The translations under genes were made by a program, and so were the position numbers. A stretch of 64,000 nt of DNA from DASRIA01 sp963724065. Its GTDB lineage: Bacteria; Actinomycetota; Thermoleophilia; Solirubrobacterales; JBBDJG01. The notes under the pieces were generated by a model, which had not been told where the DNA came from, searched no databases, and saw only the letters and a list, made by a program, of their open reading frames with translations. Shown here piece after piece: positions 8,682-16,732 of the stretch. The stretch lies in the NCBI GenBank assembly GCA_963724065.1, contig CAVRTB010000001.1, positions 620,001 through 684,000 on the forward strand, written 5' to 3'. The first letter of the stretch is position 1. Each line of letters begins with the position of its first letter.

Positions 8682-9929
8682 CTAAAGCGGGTTGAAGAGC
8701 AGGCCGCTCAAGAGCTTCGGGTAGAAGTACGTCGACTTCGGGGGCATCGTCTCGCCCTCCTGCGCGACGGCCCGGACCTGCTCGATCGGCGTCGGGCGCA
8801 GCAGGAACGCGAGCTCGTAATCGCCGCTGTCGAGCAGCGCGCGTGCCTGGTCGAGGTCGCGCGCGTAGGCAAGCCCGTTCTGATGGGAGATGTCCTCCTC
8901 GGTGAGCCCCAGCGCGTCCTCGAGCACCAGCTTCTCGAGCACGGCCGTGTCGAGGTTGCGGTAGCTCGGGGAGTGGTCCGCGAGCGCCCGCTCCACCGGC
9001 TCGGATGAAGCGACCTTCAGGCGCAGCGCCCGGCCGGACTTGTCGAGGTAACCGTACGTGGGCGACCCGTTGCCGCCCTCGGGCACGACGGACCCCGCGT
9101 CGACCTCGTCGACCTCGAAGTCGCGCTGAAGCTCGTCCTCGAGGCGCGCGCGGCGGTCGTCCGCGAGGCGACCGACGACGCGGTGCGTGGGAAAGACGGT
9201 GAGGCCGGGGTCCGACATCGACACGAGGCACATCAACACGTAGCGGTGCTCGCCCTCGCCGCCGACCTCCTCCGCGTACGTGCGCGCGGTCTCATAGCGG
9301 TGGTGGCCGTCGGCGATCAGCAGCTCGGCGTCGGCGAGCGCTCCCTGCACACGCCCGATCACGTCCGGGTCCGCGACCCGCCACATCCGGTGGACGGTCC
9401 CGTCGTCGTCGGTGACCTCGCCCCACGGCGGGGCGCCGGTCGCCGGCTCGAGCGCCGACCACGCCGCTCCGCTCGGATCGTCATAGAGGGAGAAGATGGG
9501 GGAGAGATTGGCGCGCGTCGCGCGCATCAGCTGGAGGCGGTCCTCCTTCGCCGCGGGGTGAGTGCGCTCGTGCGGGCGGATCAGCCCCGGTCCGTAGTCG
9601 CTGATCCGCACGCGGCAGAACAGGCCGTGCCGCACCCGCTCCGCGCCGTCCGGGCCACGGTAGGCCTGCGTCATCGCCCACAGGGCGTGCTCCCCGTCGC
9701 GCGTGAGGATGCCGTCCATCTGCCAGCGCTCGAACAGCTCACCGGCGTGCCGGTACGGGTCCTCACCCTCGGGCAGGTCGATCTCGACGACGTTGTGCGG
9801 GCTGCGCGACGCAAGCTCACGGCGCAGGTCTGCATCGATCACGTCGTAGGGAGGGGCGCTGACGCGGTCGAGCGGACCGGCCGTCCGCAGGTCGTAGTGG
9901 ATCGCGCGAAACGGTTGAACGTCGGCCAT
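8682..9929 (-). CDS. DUF1015 family protein
   Basis: 415 residues matching the DUF1015 architecture: N-terminal FRAIHYD..RVSAPPYDVI, the NVVEIDLPEGEDPYRHAG segment, the highly conserved ADGHHRYETA box in the middle (about residue 206) and C-terminal ISHQNGLAYARDL. It is a widespread, mostly single-copy cytosolic family whose biochemical role I cannot state; the DGHHR box resembles that of ParB-fold kinases. Convergent with the luciferase-like gene, 7 bp between stops. Confidence 0.85.
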   Translation of the reverse strand: MADVQPFRAIHYDLRTAGPLDRVSAPPYDVIDADLRRELASRSPHNVVEIDLPEGEDPYRHAGELFERWQMDGILTRDGEHALWAMTQAYRGPDGAERVRHGLFCRVRISDYGPGLIRPHERTHPAAKEDRLQLMRATRANLSPIFSLYDDPSGAAWSALEPATGAPPWGEVTDDDGTVHRMWRVADPDVIGRVQGALADAELLIADGHHRYETARTYAEEVGGEGEHRYVLMCLVSMSDPGLTVFPTHRVVGRLADDRRARLEDELQRDFEVDEVDAGSVVPEGGNGSPTYGYLDKSGRALRLKVASSEPVERALADHSPSYRNLDTAVLEKLVLEDALGLTEEDISHQNGLAYARDLDQARALLDSGDYELAFLLRPTPIEQVRAVAQEGETMPPKSTYFYPKLLSGLLFNPL

Positions 9930-10012
9930 CGGGCGCGCAACTTAGCGCAAACGCCCCTCATCTCGACAGCGGGCTCGTAGCGCAAGTCGCCGCGACAGCG
10001 ACGCGCTAGCGT

Positions 10013-10999
10013 TCAGTGGCCGGGGACGTCGAGGACGACCTTGCCGGTCGCCTGGCGCTCATCGATCACGCGCATCGCGTCGGCACCGCGCGCGAGCGGG
10101 AAGCGGTCCCCGACGACCGGGCGCACCGTGCCGGCGCCGATCATCGCGTCGAGCGCGTCGCCGATCTCGCGGTTGACCGCGGGCCTCGCCATCGCGTAGG
10201 CGCCCCAGCCGGCCCCTACGACCTCGGTGTTGCGAAGCAACAGCCGGTTCACCTTGACCTCCGGGATCGAGCCGCCGGTGAAGCCGACGACCACGACGCG
10301 GCCGCCCTCGCGCAGCGAGCGCAGGCTGTCGGTGAAGCGGTCTCCGCCGACGGGGTCGAGCACGACGTCGACGCCGCCCGTGCGCTCGACGACCTGCTCG
10401 CGCCATGGGCCGTCCGAGCGCACGACGTCGTCCGCGCCGGCCGCGCGCGCCACGCGCTCCTTCTCGTCGCTCGACACGACCGCGACGGTGCTTGCGCCGA
10501 GGCCCTTCGCCACCTGGATCGTGGCGGTGCCCACGCCGCCCGCGGCGCCGTGCACGAGCACGCGCTCGCCCTCCGCCAGCCGGCCGCGCAGCTTCAGCGC
10601 GAAGTAGGCGGTGTGGTAGTTGAGGATCAGCGCCGCGCCCTGCGCGAAGTCGAGCGCGTCAGGGAGCGAGAAAGTCATGAACGCGGGCGCGACCGCGACC
10701 TCGGCCATGCCGCCGAGCGCGGTGAACGCGGCGACGCGGTCGCCGGCGGCGAACCCCGATCCCTTGGGCGCTGAGCGCACGGTGCCGCCCACCTCGGCGC
10801 CCGGCACGAACGGCGTCTCGGGCTTGAACTGGTAGAGCCCGCGGCTCTGGAGCACGTCCGGAAACGACACCGCCGCCGCGTGGACGTCGACGACCACGCC
10901 CTCACCAGGAGTCAGCATGTGACTCGCCTCCGGCTCCGGAACCTCGGCGAGCCGGAGTGCGTCCGGCCCGGACTCCTCTGCGATCTGAAGCGCGCGCAT
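10013..10999 (-). CDS. MDR-family NADPH:quinone oxidoreductase
   Basis: 328 residues of the medium-chain reductase fold without structural zinc ligands. Seen: an N-terminal GroES-like half (VDVHAAAVSFPDVLQSRGLY, PFVPGAEVGGTV), then the Rossmann nucleotide motif HGAAGGVGTATIQVAKGLGA and late VVVGFTGGSIPEV. It reduces quinones or alpha,beta-unsaturated carbonyls with NADPH. The start is ATG 10999. The ethR-like gene ends 10 bp upstream, so the two are probably one transcript. Confidence 0.85.
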   Translation of the reverse strand: MRALQIAEESGPDALRLAEVPEPEASHMLTPGEGVVVDVHAAAVSFPDVLQSRGLYQFKPETPFVPGAEVGGTVRSAPKGSGFAAGDRVAAFTALGGMAEVAVAPAFMTFSLPDALDFAQGAALILNYHTAYFALKLRGRLAEGERVLVHGAAGGVGTATIQVAKGLGASTVAVVSSDEKERVARAAGADDVVRSDGPWREQVVERTGGVDVVLDPVGGDRFTDSLRSLREGGRVVVVGFTGGSIPEVKVNRLLLRNTEVVGAGWGAYAMARPAVNREIGDALDAMIGAGTVRPVVGDRFPLARGADAMRVIDERQATGKVVLDVPGH

Positions 11000-11009
11000 C
11001 GCGCGGATA

Positions 11010-11660
11010 CTAGCCGCGCGGGTTTGAGCCGTAGATCGCCGCGAGCCAGACGGCGAAGAGCGTGTCGACGAGGTCCTTCTCGTCGATCGCGGGGTGGTGT
11101 TCGGCAAAGGTCGCGTGCAGCGCGCGCTCGTTCATCAGGTTCAGGGCGACGGCGAGGTCGCGCGCGGGCACGTCGGCGGGCGCCGCGCCGCTTGCGCGGA
11201 CGGCCTCGATCGCGGCGGTCGTTTCCTGCACGAAGATCTCCATCACGCGTGCCCACAGCTCGCGCACCTCGGTGCTGGTCGACCGGGCGTCGGCGGCGGC
11301 GAGTGCGACGGCGCGGTGCGACCGGAACGTGTCGTAGATGGCCGTGATCGCCTGGCGCAGCCAGCGCGGCGGATCCTCGGGGAAGCGCTCGAGCGCTTCG
11401 CCCCGATTCGCGCGGGCCTCCTCGACCATGCGATCGAGCAGCGTGAGCAGCACCGCCTCCTTGGAGGGGAAGTAGAAGTAGAACGTCGGGCGCGAGATCC
11501 CCGCGCCGCGCGCGAGGTCGTCGACCGAGATCTCGTGCAGCGGCCGGTCCTCCAAGAGGCGCTCGGCGGTCGCGAGGATCGCCTGCTCGCGATCATCACC
11601 CGTGGTGCGCGGCACACGTCGTCCGCGCGTGGGCGGAGTTTGCGAGGGGGCGGAAGGCAT
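11010..11660 (-). CDS. ethR: EthR-like TetR regulator
   Basis: 216 residues. The HTH half is almost a textbook EthR: TGDDREQAILATAERLLED, SVDDLARGAGISRPTFYFYF, then PSKEAVLLTLLDRMV. From memory of the Mycobacterium tuberculosis protein, this block differs at only a few positions. The C-terminal ligand-binding half keeps LNLMNERALHATFAEHHP and the end WLAAIYGSNPRG. EthR represses the divergent ethA monooxygenase gene, and here too the next gene, divergent across 79 bp, is an EthA homologue. The quinone reductase downstream would be in the same unit. Confidence 0.92.
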   Translation of the reverse strand: MPSAPSQTPPTRGRRVPRTTGDDREQAILATAERLLEDRPLHEISVDDLARGAGISRPTFYFYFPSKEAVLLTLLDRMVEEARANRGEALERFPEDPPRWLRQAITAIYDTFRSHRAVALAAADARSTSTEVRELWARVMEIFVQETTAAIEAVRASGAAPADVPARDLAVALNLMNERALHATFAEHHPAIDEKDLVDTLFAVWLAAIYGSNPRG

Positions 11661-11683
11661 GCCCGTATCTTACAGGTCGTCGA

Positions 11684-11730
11684 GTGTGCCCAACATCACG
11701 TTTACCCGCTCGACATACTGTTGATAATCT
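11684..11730. promoter_or_regulatory. candidate EthR operator in ethR-ethA spacer
   Basis: The 79-bp divergent spacer holds two direct repeats with a 20-bp period: AACATCACGTTTACC (from 11692) and GACATACTGTTGATA (from 11712). The second is preceded by CTC, giving CTCGACATACTGTTGATA. I recall the mycobacterial EthR operator as having the same 20-bp period and a near-identical second half-site (CTCGACATTACGTTGATA). Position, period and sequence all agree, so this is likely the EthR site for both promoters. Confidence 0.7.
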
Positions 11731-11739
11731 GCCTGAACG

Positions 11740-13302
11740 ATGGATTCCGCGACGGCACCACGGACCATGGACCCGGCCCCTCCCGGCCTCTCGGCGCGCC
11801 TGCCCAAGCGCTCGCCGGAGCATCTCGACGTCCTGATCGTGGGGGCCGGCCTCTCCGGCATCGGCGCCGCCTGTCATCTGCGGGCTGAGCGCCCGGGGTC
11901 CACCTTCGCGATCCTCGAGGCGCGGGACGCGATCGGCGGCACGTGGGACCTTTTCCGCTACCCGGGCATCCGCTCGGACTCCGACATGTTCACCCTGGGC
12001 TATTCGTTTCGCCCGTGGGAGGAGGCGAAGGCGATCGCGGACGGCGACGCGATCCTGCGCTACATCCGCGAGACGGCGCGCGACCACGAGGTCGACCGGA
12101 GCATCAGGTTCAACCATCGCGTCGTGCGGTCCGATTGGTCCAGCGCCGACGCTCGCTGGACCGTCGAGGCCGAGTGCGCCGACACCGGCGAGGCCGTGCG
12201 CTTCACCTGCGACTTCCTGTTCACGTGCAGCGGCTACTACCGCTACGACAAGGGCTACACGCCCGGGTTCGAGGGGGGCGAGCGCTTCGGGGGGCAGATC
12301 GTCCACCCGCAGCACTGGCCCGCAGACCTCGACTACACCGGCAAGCGCGTGGTCGTCATCGGCAGCGGGGCGACCGCCGTGACACTGGTGCCGGCGATGG
12401 CCGGGCGCGCCGCGCACGTGACGATGCTCCAGCGCTCCCCGAGCTACGTCGTGTCCCTCCCGGGGCGGGACCCGATCGCCGACCTGCTGCGCCGCGTCCT
12501 GCCCGCGAAGGTCGCCTATCCGCTCGTGCGCTGGAAGAACGTGCTGCTCACGACGGCCTTCTTCCAGCTCAGCCGGCGCGCGCCGCGCTTCGTGCGAGCG
12601 CTGCTCCGCAAGGGCGTCCAGCGCCACCTCCCCGAGGGCTACGACGTCGACGCGCACTTCAAGCCGCGCTACGACCCGTGGGATCAGCGCGTCTGCCTGG
12701 TGCCCGACGGTGATCTCTTCACCGCGATCAGCAAGGGCGATGCGTCGATCGTCACCGACCGCATCGAGATGTTCACCGAGAAGGGGCTGAGGCTCGAGTC
12801 CGGCCTCGAGCTCGAGGCCGACGTGATCGTGACGGCCACCGGCCTCAGCTTGCTGATGCTGGGAGGGATGAAGATCGCCGTCGACGGCCGCGAGATCGAG
12901 CTGTCCGAGACCGTGACCTACAAAGGCATGATGCTCTGCGGCGTGCCCAACATGGCGTACACGCTCGGCTACACCAACGCGTCCTGGACGCTCAAGGGGG
13001 ACCTGGTCGCGCAGTACGTCTGCCGGCTGCTCGGCCACATGGACCAGCACGGTCACGATGCGTGCACGCCACGCGCCCCGGATGCATCGCTGCCCACCGA
13101 GCCGATGATCGACCTCACCGCGGGCTACGTAAAGCGGTCGATCGACGACCTCCCGAAGCAGGGAGGCAGAACGCCGTGGCGTCTTCACCAGAACTACGCA
13201 CGCGACGTGCTCATGCTCAGGCACGGCTCCCTCGAGGACGAGGGAATGAAGTTCTCGAAGGTCACTTCCCAGGTGCGAGCCGAGCAGCGGCTCGCGGCGT
13301 AG
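11740..13302 (+). CDS. ethA: EthA-like Baeyer-Villiger flavin monooxygenase
   Basis: 520 residues. Residues about 28-500 follow mycobacterial EthA closely: dinucleotide motif VGAGLSGIG, GGTWDLFRYPGIRSDSDM, second Rossmann motif VIGSGATAVTLVPAM, and the Baeyer-Villiger fingerprint FGGQIVHPQHWP (FxGxxxHxxxWP). Late landmarks include YKGMMLCGVPNMAYTLGYTN and KQGGRTPWRLHQNY. FAD- and NADPH-dependent; it inserts oxygen next to a ketone, and EthA also activates thioamides by S-oxidation. The physiological substrate is unknown. A second ATG at 11767 is possible. Divergent partner and operator support repression by the EthR homologue. Confidence 0.93.
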   Translation: MDSATAPRTMDPAPPGLSARLPKRSPEHLDVLIVGAGLSGIGAACHLRAERPGSTFAILEARDAIGGTWDLFRYPGIRSDSDMFTLGYSFRPWEEAKAIADGDAILRYIRETARDHEVDRSIRFNHRVVRSDWSSADARWTVEAECADTGEAVRFTCDFLFTCSGYYRYDKGYTPGFEGGERFGGQIVHPQHWPADLDYTGKRVVVIGSGATAVTLVPAMAGRAAHVTMLQRSPSYVVSLPGRDPIADLLRRVLPAKVAYPLVRWKNVLLTTAFFQLSRRAPRFVRALLRKGVQRHLPEGYDVDAHFKPRYDPWDQRVCLVPDGDLFTAISKGDASIVTDRIEMFTEKGLRLESGLELEADVIVTATGLSLLMLGGMKIAVDGREIELSETVTYKGMMLCGVPNMAYTLGYTNASWTLKGDLVAQYVCRLLGHMDQHGHDACTPRAPDASLPTEPMIDLTAGYVKRSIDDLPKQGGRTPWRLHQNYARDVLMLRHGSLEDEGMKFSKVTSQVRAEQRLAA

Positions 13303-13311
13303 GCCGGCCGC

Positions 13312-14136
13312 TCAGATACCCGCCTCCGCGAGGAAGTCCCCTACCTCCCGGGCGCAGCGCTCCGGCTCGTCATCGAAGAGGAAGTGGCGAACGCCGTCGA
13401 GCAGCACGAGCTTCGAGCCCGGAATCTGCTTCGCGAACCGGGTTGCGTAGTCGAGCGGGATGTACTCGTCCTGGCGGCCCCAGAGGATCAGCGTGGGCAC
13501 CTCGAGTGCCGCGAGCTTTCGCTGATAGGACTCGAGCTGGTCGTCGTTGAAGGAGCGATAAAGCTCGAGCATCCCGCGGCGGTTGCCCGCGCTGGAGAAC
13601 GCCTTCCAGTACTCGTCGAGCGCGCGCTTGTGGAACTCGCTGGATGCCTCCTCGAGCAATGTGGCGAACCCATCGCGGGAGAGGCTGTCCACGAGCGCCT
13701 CGCCCTGGATCGGGGTTCGCATCGTCTTGGCGATCTCGATCCACTCGTGGCCGGGAAAGAATCCGGTGTTCGTGATCACGAGGCCGCCCACGGCGTCCGG
13801 GTGATCGCACGCCCAGCGCAAGCCGATCAGGCCGCCCGTGTCGTGGACGGCGAGCACGACCCGGTCGAGCCCGACCGCGCGGCGGAACCGCTCGAGCGCC
13901 TCGACGTGACGCTCGAAGGTCCCGGGCGAGTCGGGCGGCGAGTCGCCGAAGCCCGGAAGGTCCGGCGCCACCGCCCTGCGTCCCGCTGACGCGAGTGCGG
14001 GGAGCATGTGGCGCCACATGTAGGAGCTCTGTGGCCACCCGTGTATGCACAGCGCAGGCAGGCGGTCCGTTGCCTGCGCGGGCTCCGCCTCCCGGTAGGC
14101 GATCCCGCCAGCGCGCTTGAGAGCCAGCTCCGGCAT
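13312..14136 (-). CDS. alpha/beta hydrolase, epoxide hydrolase/dehalogenase-like
   Basis: 274 residues. HGWPQSSYMW is the oxyanion-hole region, VHDTGG gives an aspartate nucleophile (Asp99) rather than serine, LWGRQDEYIPLD carries the acid and GVRHFLFDDEP the base histidine. An aspartate nucleophile points to epoxide hydrolase or haloalkane/haloacetate dehalogenase chemistry. The start is ATG 14136. It sits head to tail behind ethA on the opposite strand and divergently from the exonuclease gene, with 46 bp between starts. Confidence 0.85.
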   Translation of the reverse strand: MPELALKRAGGIAYREAEPAQATDRLPALCIHGWPQSSYMWRHMLPALASAGRRAVAPDLPGFGDSPPDSPGTFERHVEALERFRRAVGLDRVVLAVHDTGGLIGLRWACDHPDAVGGLVITNTGFFPGHEWIEIAKTMRTPIQGEALVDSLSRDGFATLLEEASSEFHKRALDEYWKAFSSAGNRRGMLELYRSFNDDQLESYQRKLAALEVPTLILWGRQDEYIPLDYATRFAKQIPGSKLVLLDGVRHFLFDDEPERCAREVGDFLAEAGI

Positions 14137-14182
14137 ACAAGGCACCCTATCGAGCAGTTCCGGTGCGGCTACCGTGGTGTCG

Positions 14183-15046
14183 GTGCGAATCGCGACCTGG
14201 AACGTCAACTCGGCCAAGCAGCGCGTGCCGCGGCTGCTGCCATGGTTGGACGAGCGGCGGCCGGACGTGGTCTGCCTGCAGGAGACCAAGCTCGCAGACG
14301 ACGCGTTCGCCGACCTGCTCGGCGAAGCGCTCGCCGCTCGCGGCTATGCGGTCGCAGCTCACGGCGAGGCGACGTGGAACGGGGTGGCGATCCTCTCGCG
14401 CGTGGGGCTGGACGACGTCGTGGCGGGACTCGCCGGAGCGCCGGGCTTCCCGCATCCGGAGGCGCGCGCGGTGTCTGCCACCTGTGCCGGGATCCGGGTG
14501 GTCTCGGTGTACGTTCCGAACGGGCGCGAGCCGGGGTCCGAGCACTATCAGTACAAGCTCGCCTGGCTCGCTTCGCTGCGGGAGATGGTTGCCCCCGGCC
14601 CGGAGGCGACCGTCGTTTGTGGCGACATCAACATCGCACCGACGGACGACGACGTGTTCGATCCCGACGCCTACATCGGCCAGACTCATGTGACACCGCC
14701 GGAGCGGGCTGCGCTGGCGGAGCTGCAGGCACTCGGCCTGCGGGACGTCGTCCGCGATCGCTGGCCGCACGAGCGGGTCTTCACCTACTGGGACTACCGC
14801 GCCGGAATGTTCCATCAGGACCTCGGGATGCGGATCGATCTGGTGCTGGCCGGCGCGGCGGTCGCCGGTCGAGTGCGGGCGGCATGGGTGGACCGGCAGG
14901 CCCGCAAGGGCAAGGGGCCGAGCGATCACGCGCCGGTGATCGTCGACCTGGACGAGGCGCCGGACGGTGACATCGGGCCGGTCGTGCCGCCGCCCTCGGC
15001 TCCGGCCGCGAGGCGGGGCTCGGCCAAGCTGCCGCAATCCCCCTGA
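14183..15046 (+). CDS. xth: exodeoxyribonuclease III-like AP endonuclease
   Basis: 287 residues of the exonuclease-endonuclease-phosphatase fold. Motifs in order: RIATWNVNSA, CLQETKL (metal Glu), VYVPNGR, CGDINIAPTDDDVFDP, and C-terminal YWDYRAGMFHQDLGMRIDL and SDHAPV (catalytic Asp-His). It cleaves at abasic sites in base excision repair. GTG 14183 gives the normal family start; in-frame GTGs also occur at 14174 and 14177. The last 20 residues are a Pro/Ala/Arg tail. Convergent with the LigD-type polymerase gene, 3 bp between stops. Confidence 0.9.
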   Translation: MRIATWNVNSAKQRVPRLLPWLDERRPDVVCLQETKLADDAFADLLGEALAARGYAVAAHGEATWNGVAILSRVGLDDVVAGLAGAPGFPHPEARAVSATCAGIRVVSVYVPNGREPGSEHYQYKLAWLASLREMVAPGPEATVVCGDINIAPTDDDVFDPDAYIGQTHVTPPERAALAELQALGLRDVVRDRWPHERVFTYWDYRAGMFHQDLGMRIDLVLAGAAVAGRVRAAWVDRQARKGKGPSDHAPVIVDLDEAPDGDIGPVVPPPSAPAARRGSAKLPQSP

Positions 15047-15049
15047 CGG

Positions 15050-16105
15050 CTACCGCGGGCGATCGCGATCGCGCGAGGGCTGAACGCGCTTCGGCTCTCC
15101 CGGCATCTTCGGATAGTCGGGCGGGTAGGGCATGTCCCCCTCTCCCTCTTGCTCGTACATGTCCAGCAGGGGCTGTAGCGAGTGGGCGACGTCGTCGATC
15201 GCGGCGTGGCGATCGCCTACCTCGGCAAAGCGCGCTGGCATCGTCGCGACCGTGAAGTCCTCGGGCGCGATCTCGGCAAGCTCTTCCCACATCACCGGTG
15301 CGGAGACCGGCGCGCCCGCCCTCGGCCGCACGCTGTAGGCCGAGGCGATCGTCCGATCGCGCGCATTCTGGTTGTAGTCGATGAAGATCCGCTCGCCGCG
15401 CTCCTCCTTCCACCACTTGGTGGTGACCTGACCCGGTAGACGCCGCTCGAGCTCGCGCCCGAAGGCGATCGCGGCGTGGCGGACGTCCGTGAACGTCCAG
15501 CGTGGCTCGATGCGGACATATATGTGGACGCCTCGGCCTCCCGACGTCTTCGGGAAGCCGGTGTAGCCGAGCTCGTCCAGGAGCACGCGGGCCTCGGCGG
15601 CGACGCGCACGGCGTCGGCGAAGTCCGTGCCCGGTTGCGGATCCAGGTCGAGGCGCAGCTCGTCCGGATGGTCGACGTCGTCGCGGCGCACCGGCCACGG
15701 GTGAAACGTGATCGTGCCCATCTGGGCGGCCCAGCCGACGACGGCTATCTCCGTGGGACAGATCTCATCCGCGGTGCGACCCGACGGGAACTGGATCTGC
15801 ACCGTTTGCACGTAATCGGGCGCTCCACGTGGGACGCGTTTCTGAAAGAAGGCGTCGCCGCCGCCTTTCTCGCGCGTCGAGAGCACGATGCCCGGGTGCA
15901 CGCCCTTCGGCCACCGCTCGAGCGTCGTCGGCCGCCGGTCGAGCGCGCGCATGATGCCGTCCTCGACCGCGAGGTAGTACTTGGCGACGTCGAGCTTGGT
16001 GACCGCGCCTGAGCGCCCGGTCGGCGGGAAGATCACGCGGTCGGGGCTCGACACGCGCAGATCGCGCCCACCGGCGTCGAGGATCGTGGCTTCGGACGCG
16101 GCCAT
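15050..16105 (-). CDS. stand-alone LigD-type polymerase/primase domain
   Basis: About 351 residues corresponding to the polymerase module of bacterial LigD (archaeo-eukaryotic primase fold): VIFPPTG.. near the start, WPKGVHPG, FFQKRVPRGAPDYV, the catalytic pair in LRLDLDPQPG, SGGRGVHIYVRIEP, and the third metal residue in IFIDYNQNARDRTIASAYSVR. It adds ribo- or deoxynucleotides during end joining. There is no ligase or 3'-phosphoesterase domain fused and no Ku gene nearby, so partners must be encoded elsewhere. ATG 16105 used; GTG 16111 is an alternative. Confidence 0.9.
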   Translation of the reverse strand: MAASEATILDAGGRDLRVSSPDRVIFPPTGRSGAVTKLDVAKYYLAVEDGIMRALDRRPTTLERWPKGVHPGIVLSTREKGGGDAFFQKRVPRGAPDYVQTVQIQFPSGRTADEICPTEIAVVGWAAQMGTITFHPWPVRRDDVDHPDELRLDLDPQPGTDFADAVRVAAEARVLLDELGYTGFPKTSGGRGVHIYVRIEPRWTFTDVRHAAIAFGRELERRLPGQVTTKWWKEERGERIFIDYNQNARDRTIASAYSVRPRAGAPVSAPVMWEELAEIAPEDFTVATMPARFAEVGDRHAAIDDVAHSLQPLLDMYEQEGEGDMPYPPDYPKMPGEPKRVQPSRDRDRPR

Positions 16106-16169
16106 GCCCACGGAGTTCTACGGCAACGGCGCCCGGCGCACATCCGCGGGCGAACGGGTGCCTGCTCCA

Positions 16170-16243
16170 TCGGGGCGGCCGGATTCGAACCGACGGCTTC
16201 TGCGTCCCAAACGCAGTGCTCTACCAGGCTGAGCTACGCCCCG
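16170..16243 (-). tRNA. tRNA-Pro (anticodon UGG)
   Basis: Reads on the minus strand from CGGGGCG to CGCCCCG plus discriminator A, 74 nt, with a seven-base-pair acceptor stem. D-arm TAGCTCAG, anticodon loop TTTGGGA giving UGG, and T-arm GGTTCGAATCC are all present. CCA is not encoded. Confidence 0.93.
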
Positions 16244-16279
16244 CTTTGGCAAGTGTAGGCGGCATGTACCCTGGTCCTC

Positions 16280-16690
16280 ATGGACCTCGACAAGGCCCGC
16301 GACTTCCTGCGCGAGAACCATCGCGGCGTGCTTGCCACCAGGCGCTCCGGCGGCGCCGTCCAGCAGAGCCCGGTGATCGCGGCCGTCGACGGCGAGGGAC
16401 GCGTGATCATCAGCAGCCGCGAGACGGCGATCAAGACCAAGAACCTGCGTCGCGACCCACGTGCGCAGCTGTGCGCGTTCACCGACAAGTTCTTCGGCGC
16501 GTGGGTCTACGTGGAGGGCACGGCCGAGGTCGTGTCCCTGCCCGAGGCGATGGACCTCTTGATCGACTACTACGAGCGCTTCCCCGGCGAGAACCCGGAC
16601 TGGGACGACTACCGCACGCGCATGGAGCGCGAGCGCCGCGTCCTGCTGCGCATCACGATCGAGCGCGCCGGCCCGGATCGCCAGGGCTGA
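16280..16690 (+). CDS. PPOX-class, probably F420-dependent, oxidoreductase
   Basis: 136 residues of the split-barrel flavin/deazaflavin-binding family: MDLDKARDFLRENHRGVLATRR, a strand block VIAAVDGEGRVIISSRE, AIKTKNLRRDPRAQLC, then FFGAWVYVEGTAEVV and DLLIDYYERFPGENPDWDDYR. The KTKNLRRDPR segment matches the F420-binding FDOR subgroup common in Actinobacteria. Substrate unknown. It starts 36 bp from the divergent tRNA-Pro gene. Confidence 0.85.
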   Translation: MDLDKARDFLRENHRGVLATRRSGGAVQQSPVIAAVDGEGRVIISSRETAIKTKNLRRDPRAQLCAFTDKFFGAWVYVEGTAEVVSLPEAMDLLIDYYERFPGENPDWDDYRTRMERERRVLLRITIERAGPDRQG

Positions 16691-16732
16691 GCAGGCCGGG
16701 GTTGAGCTAGGGCCGCCCGGGCTTCGACGCCC

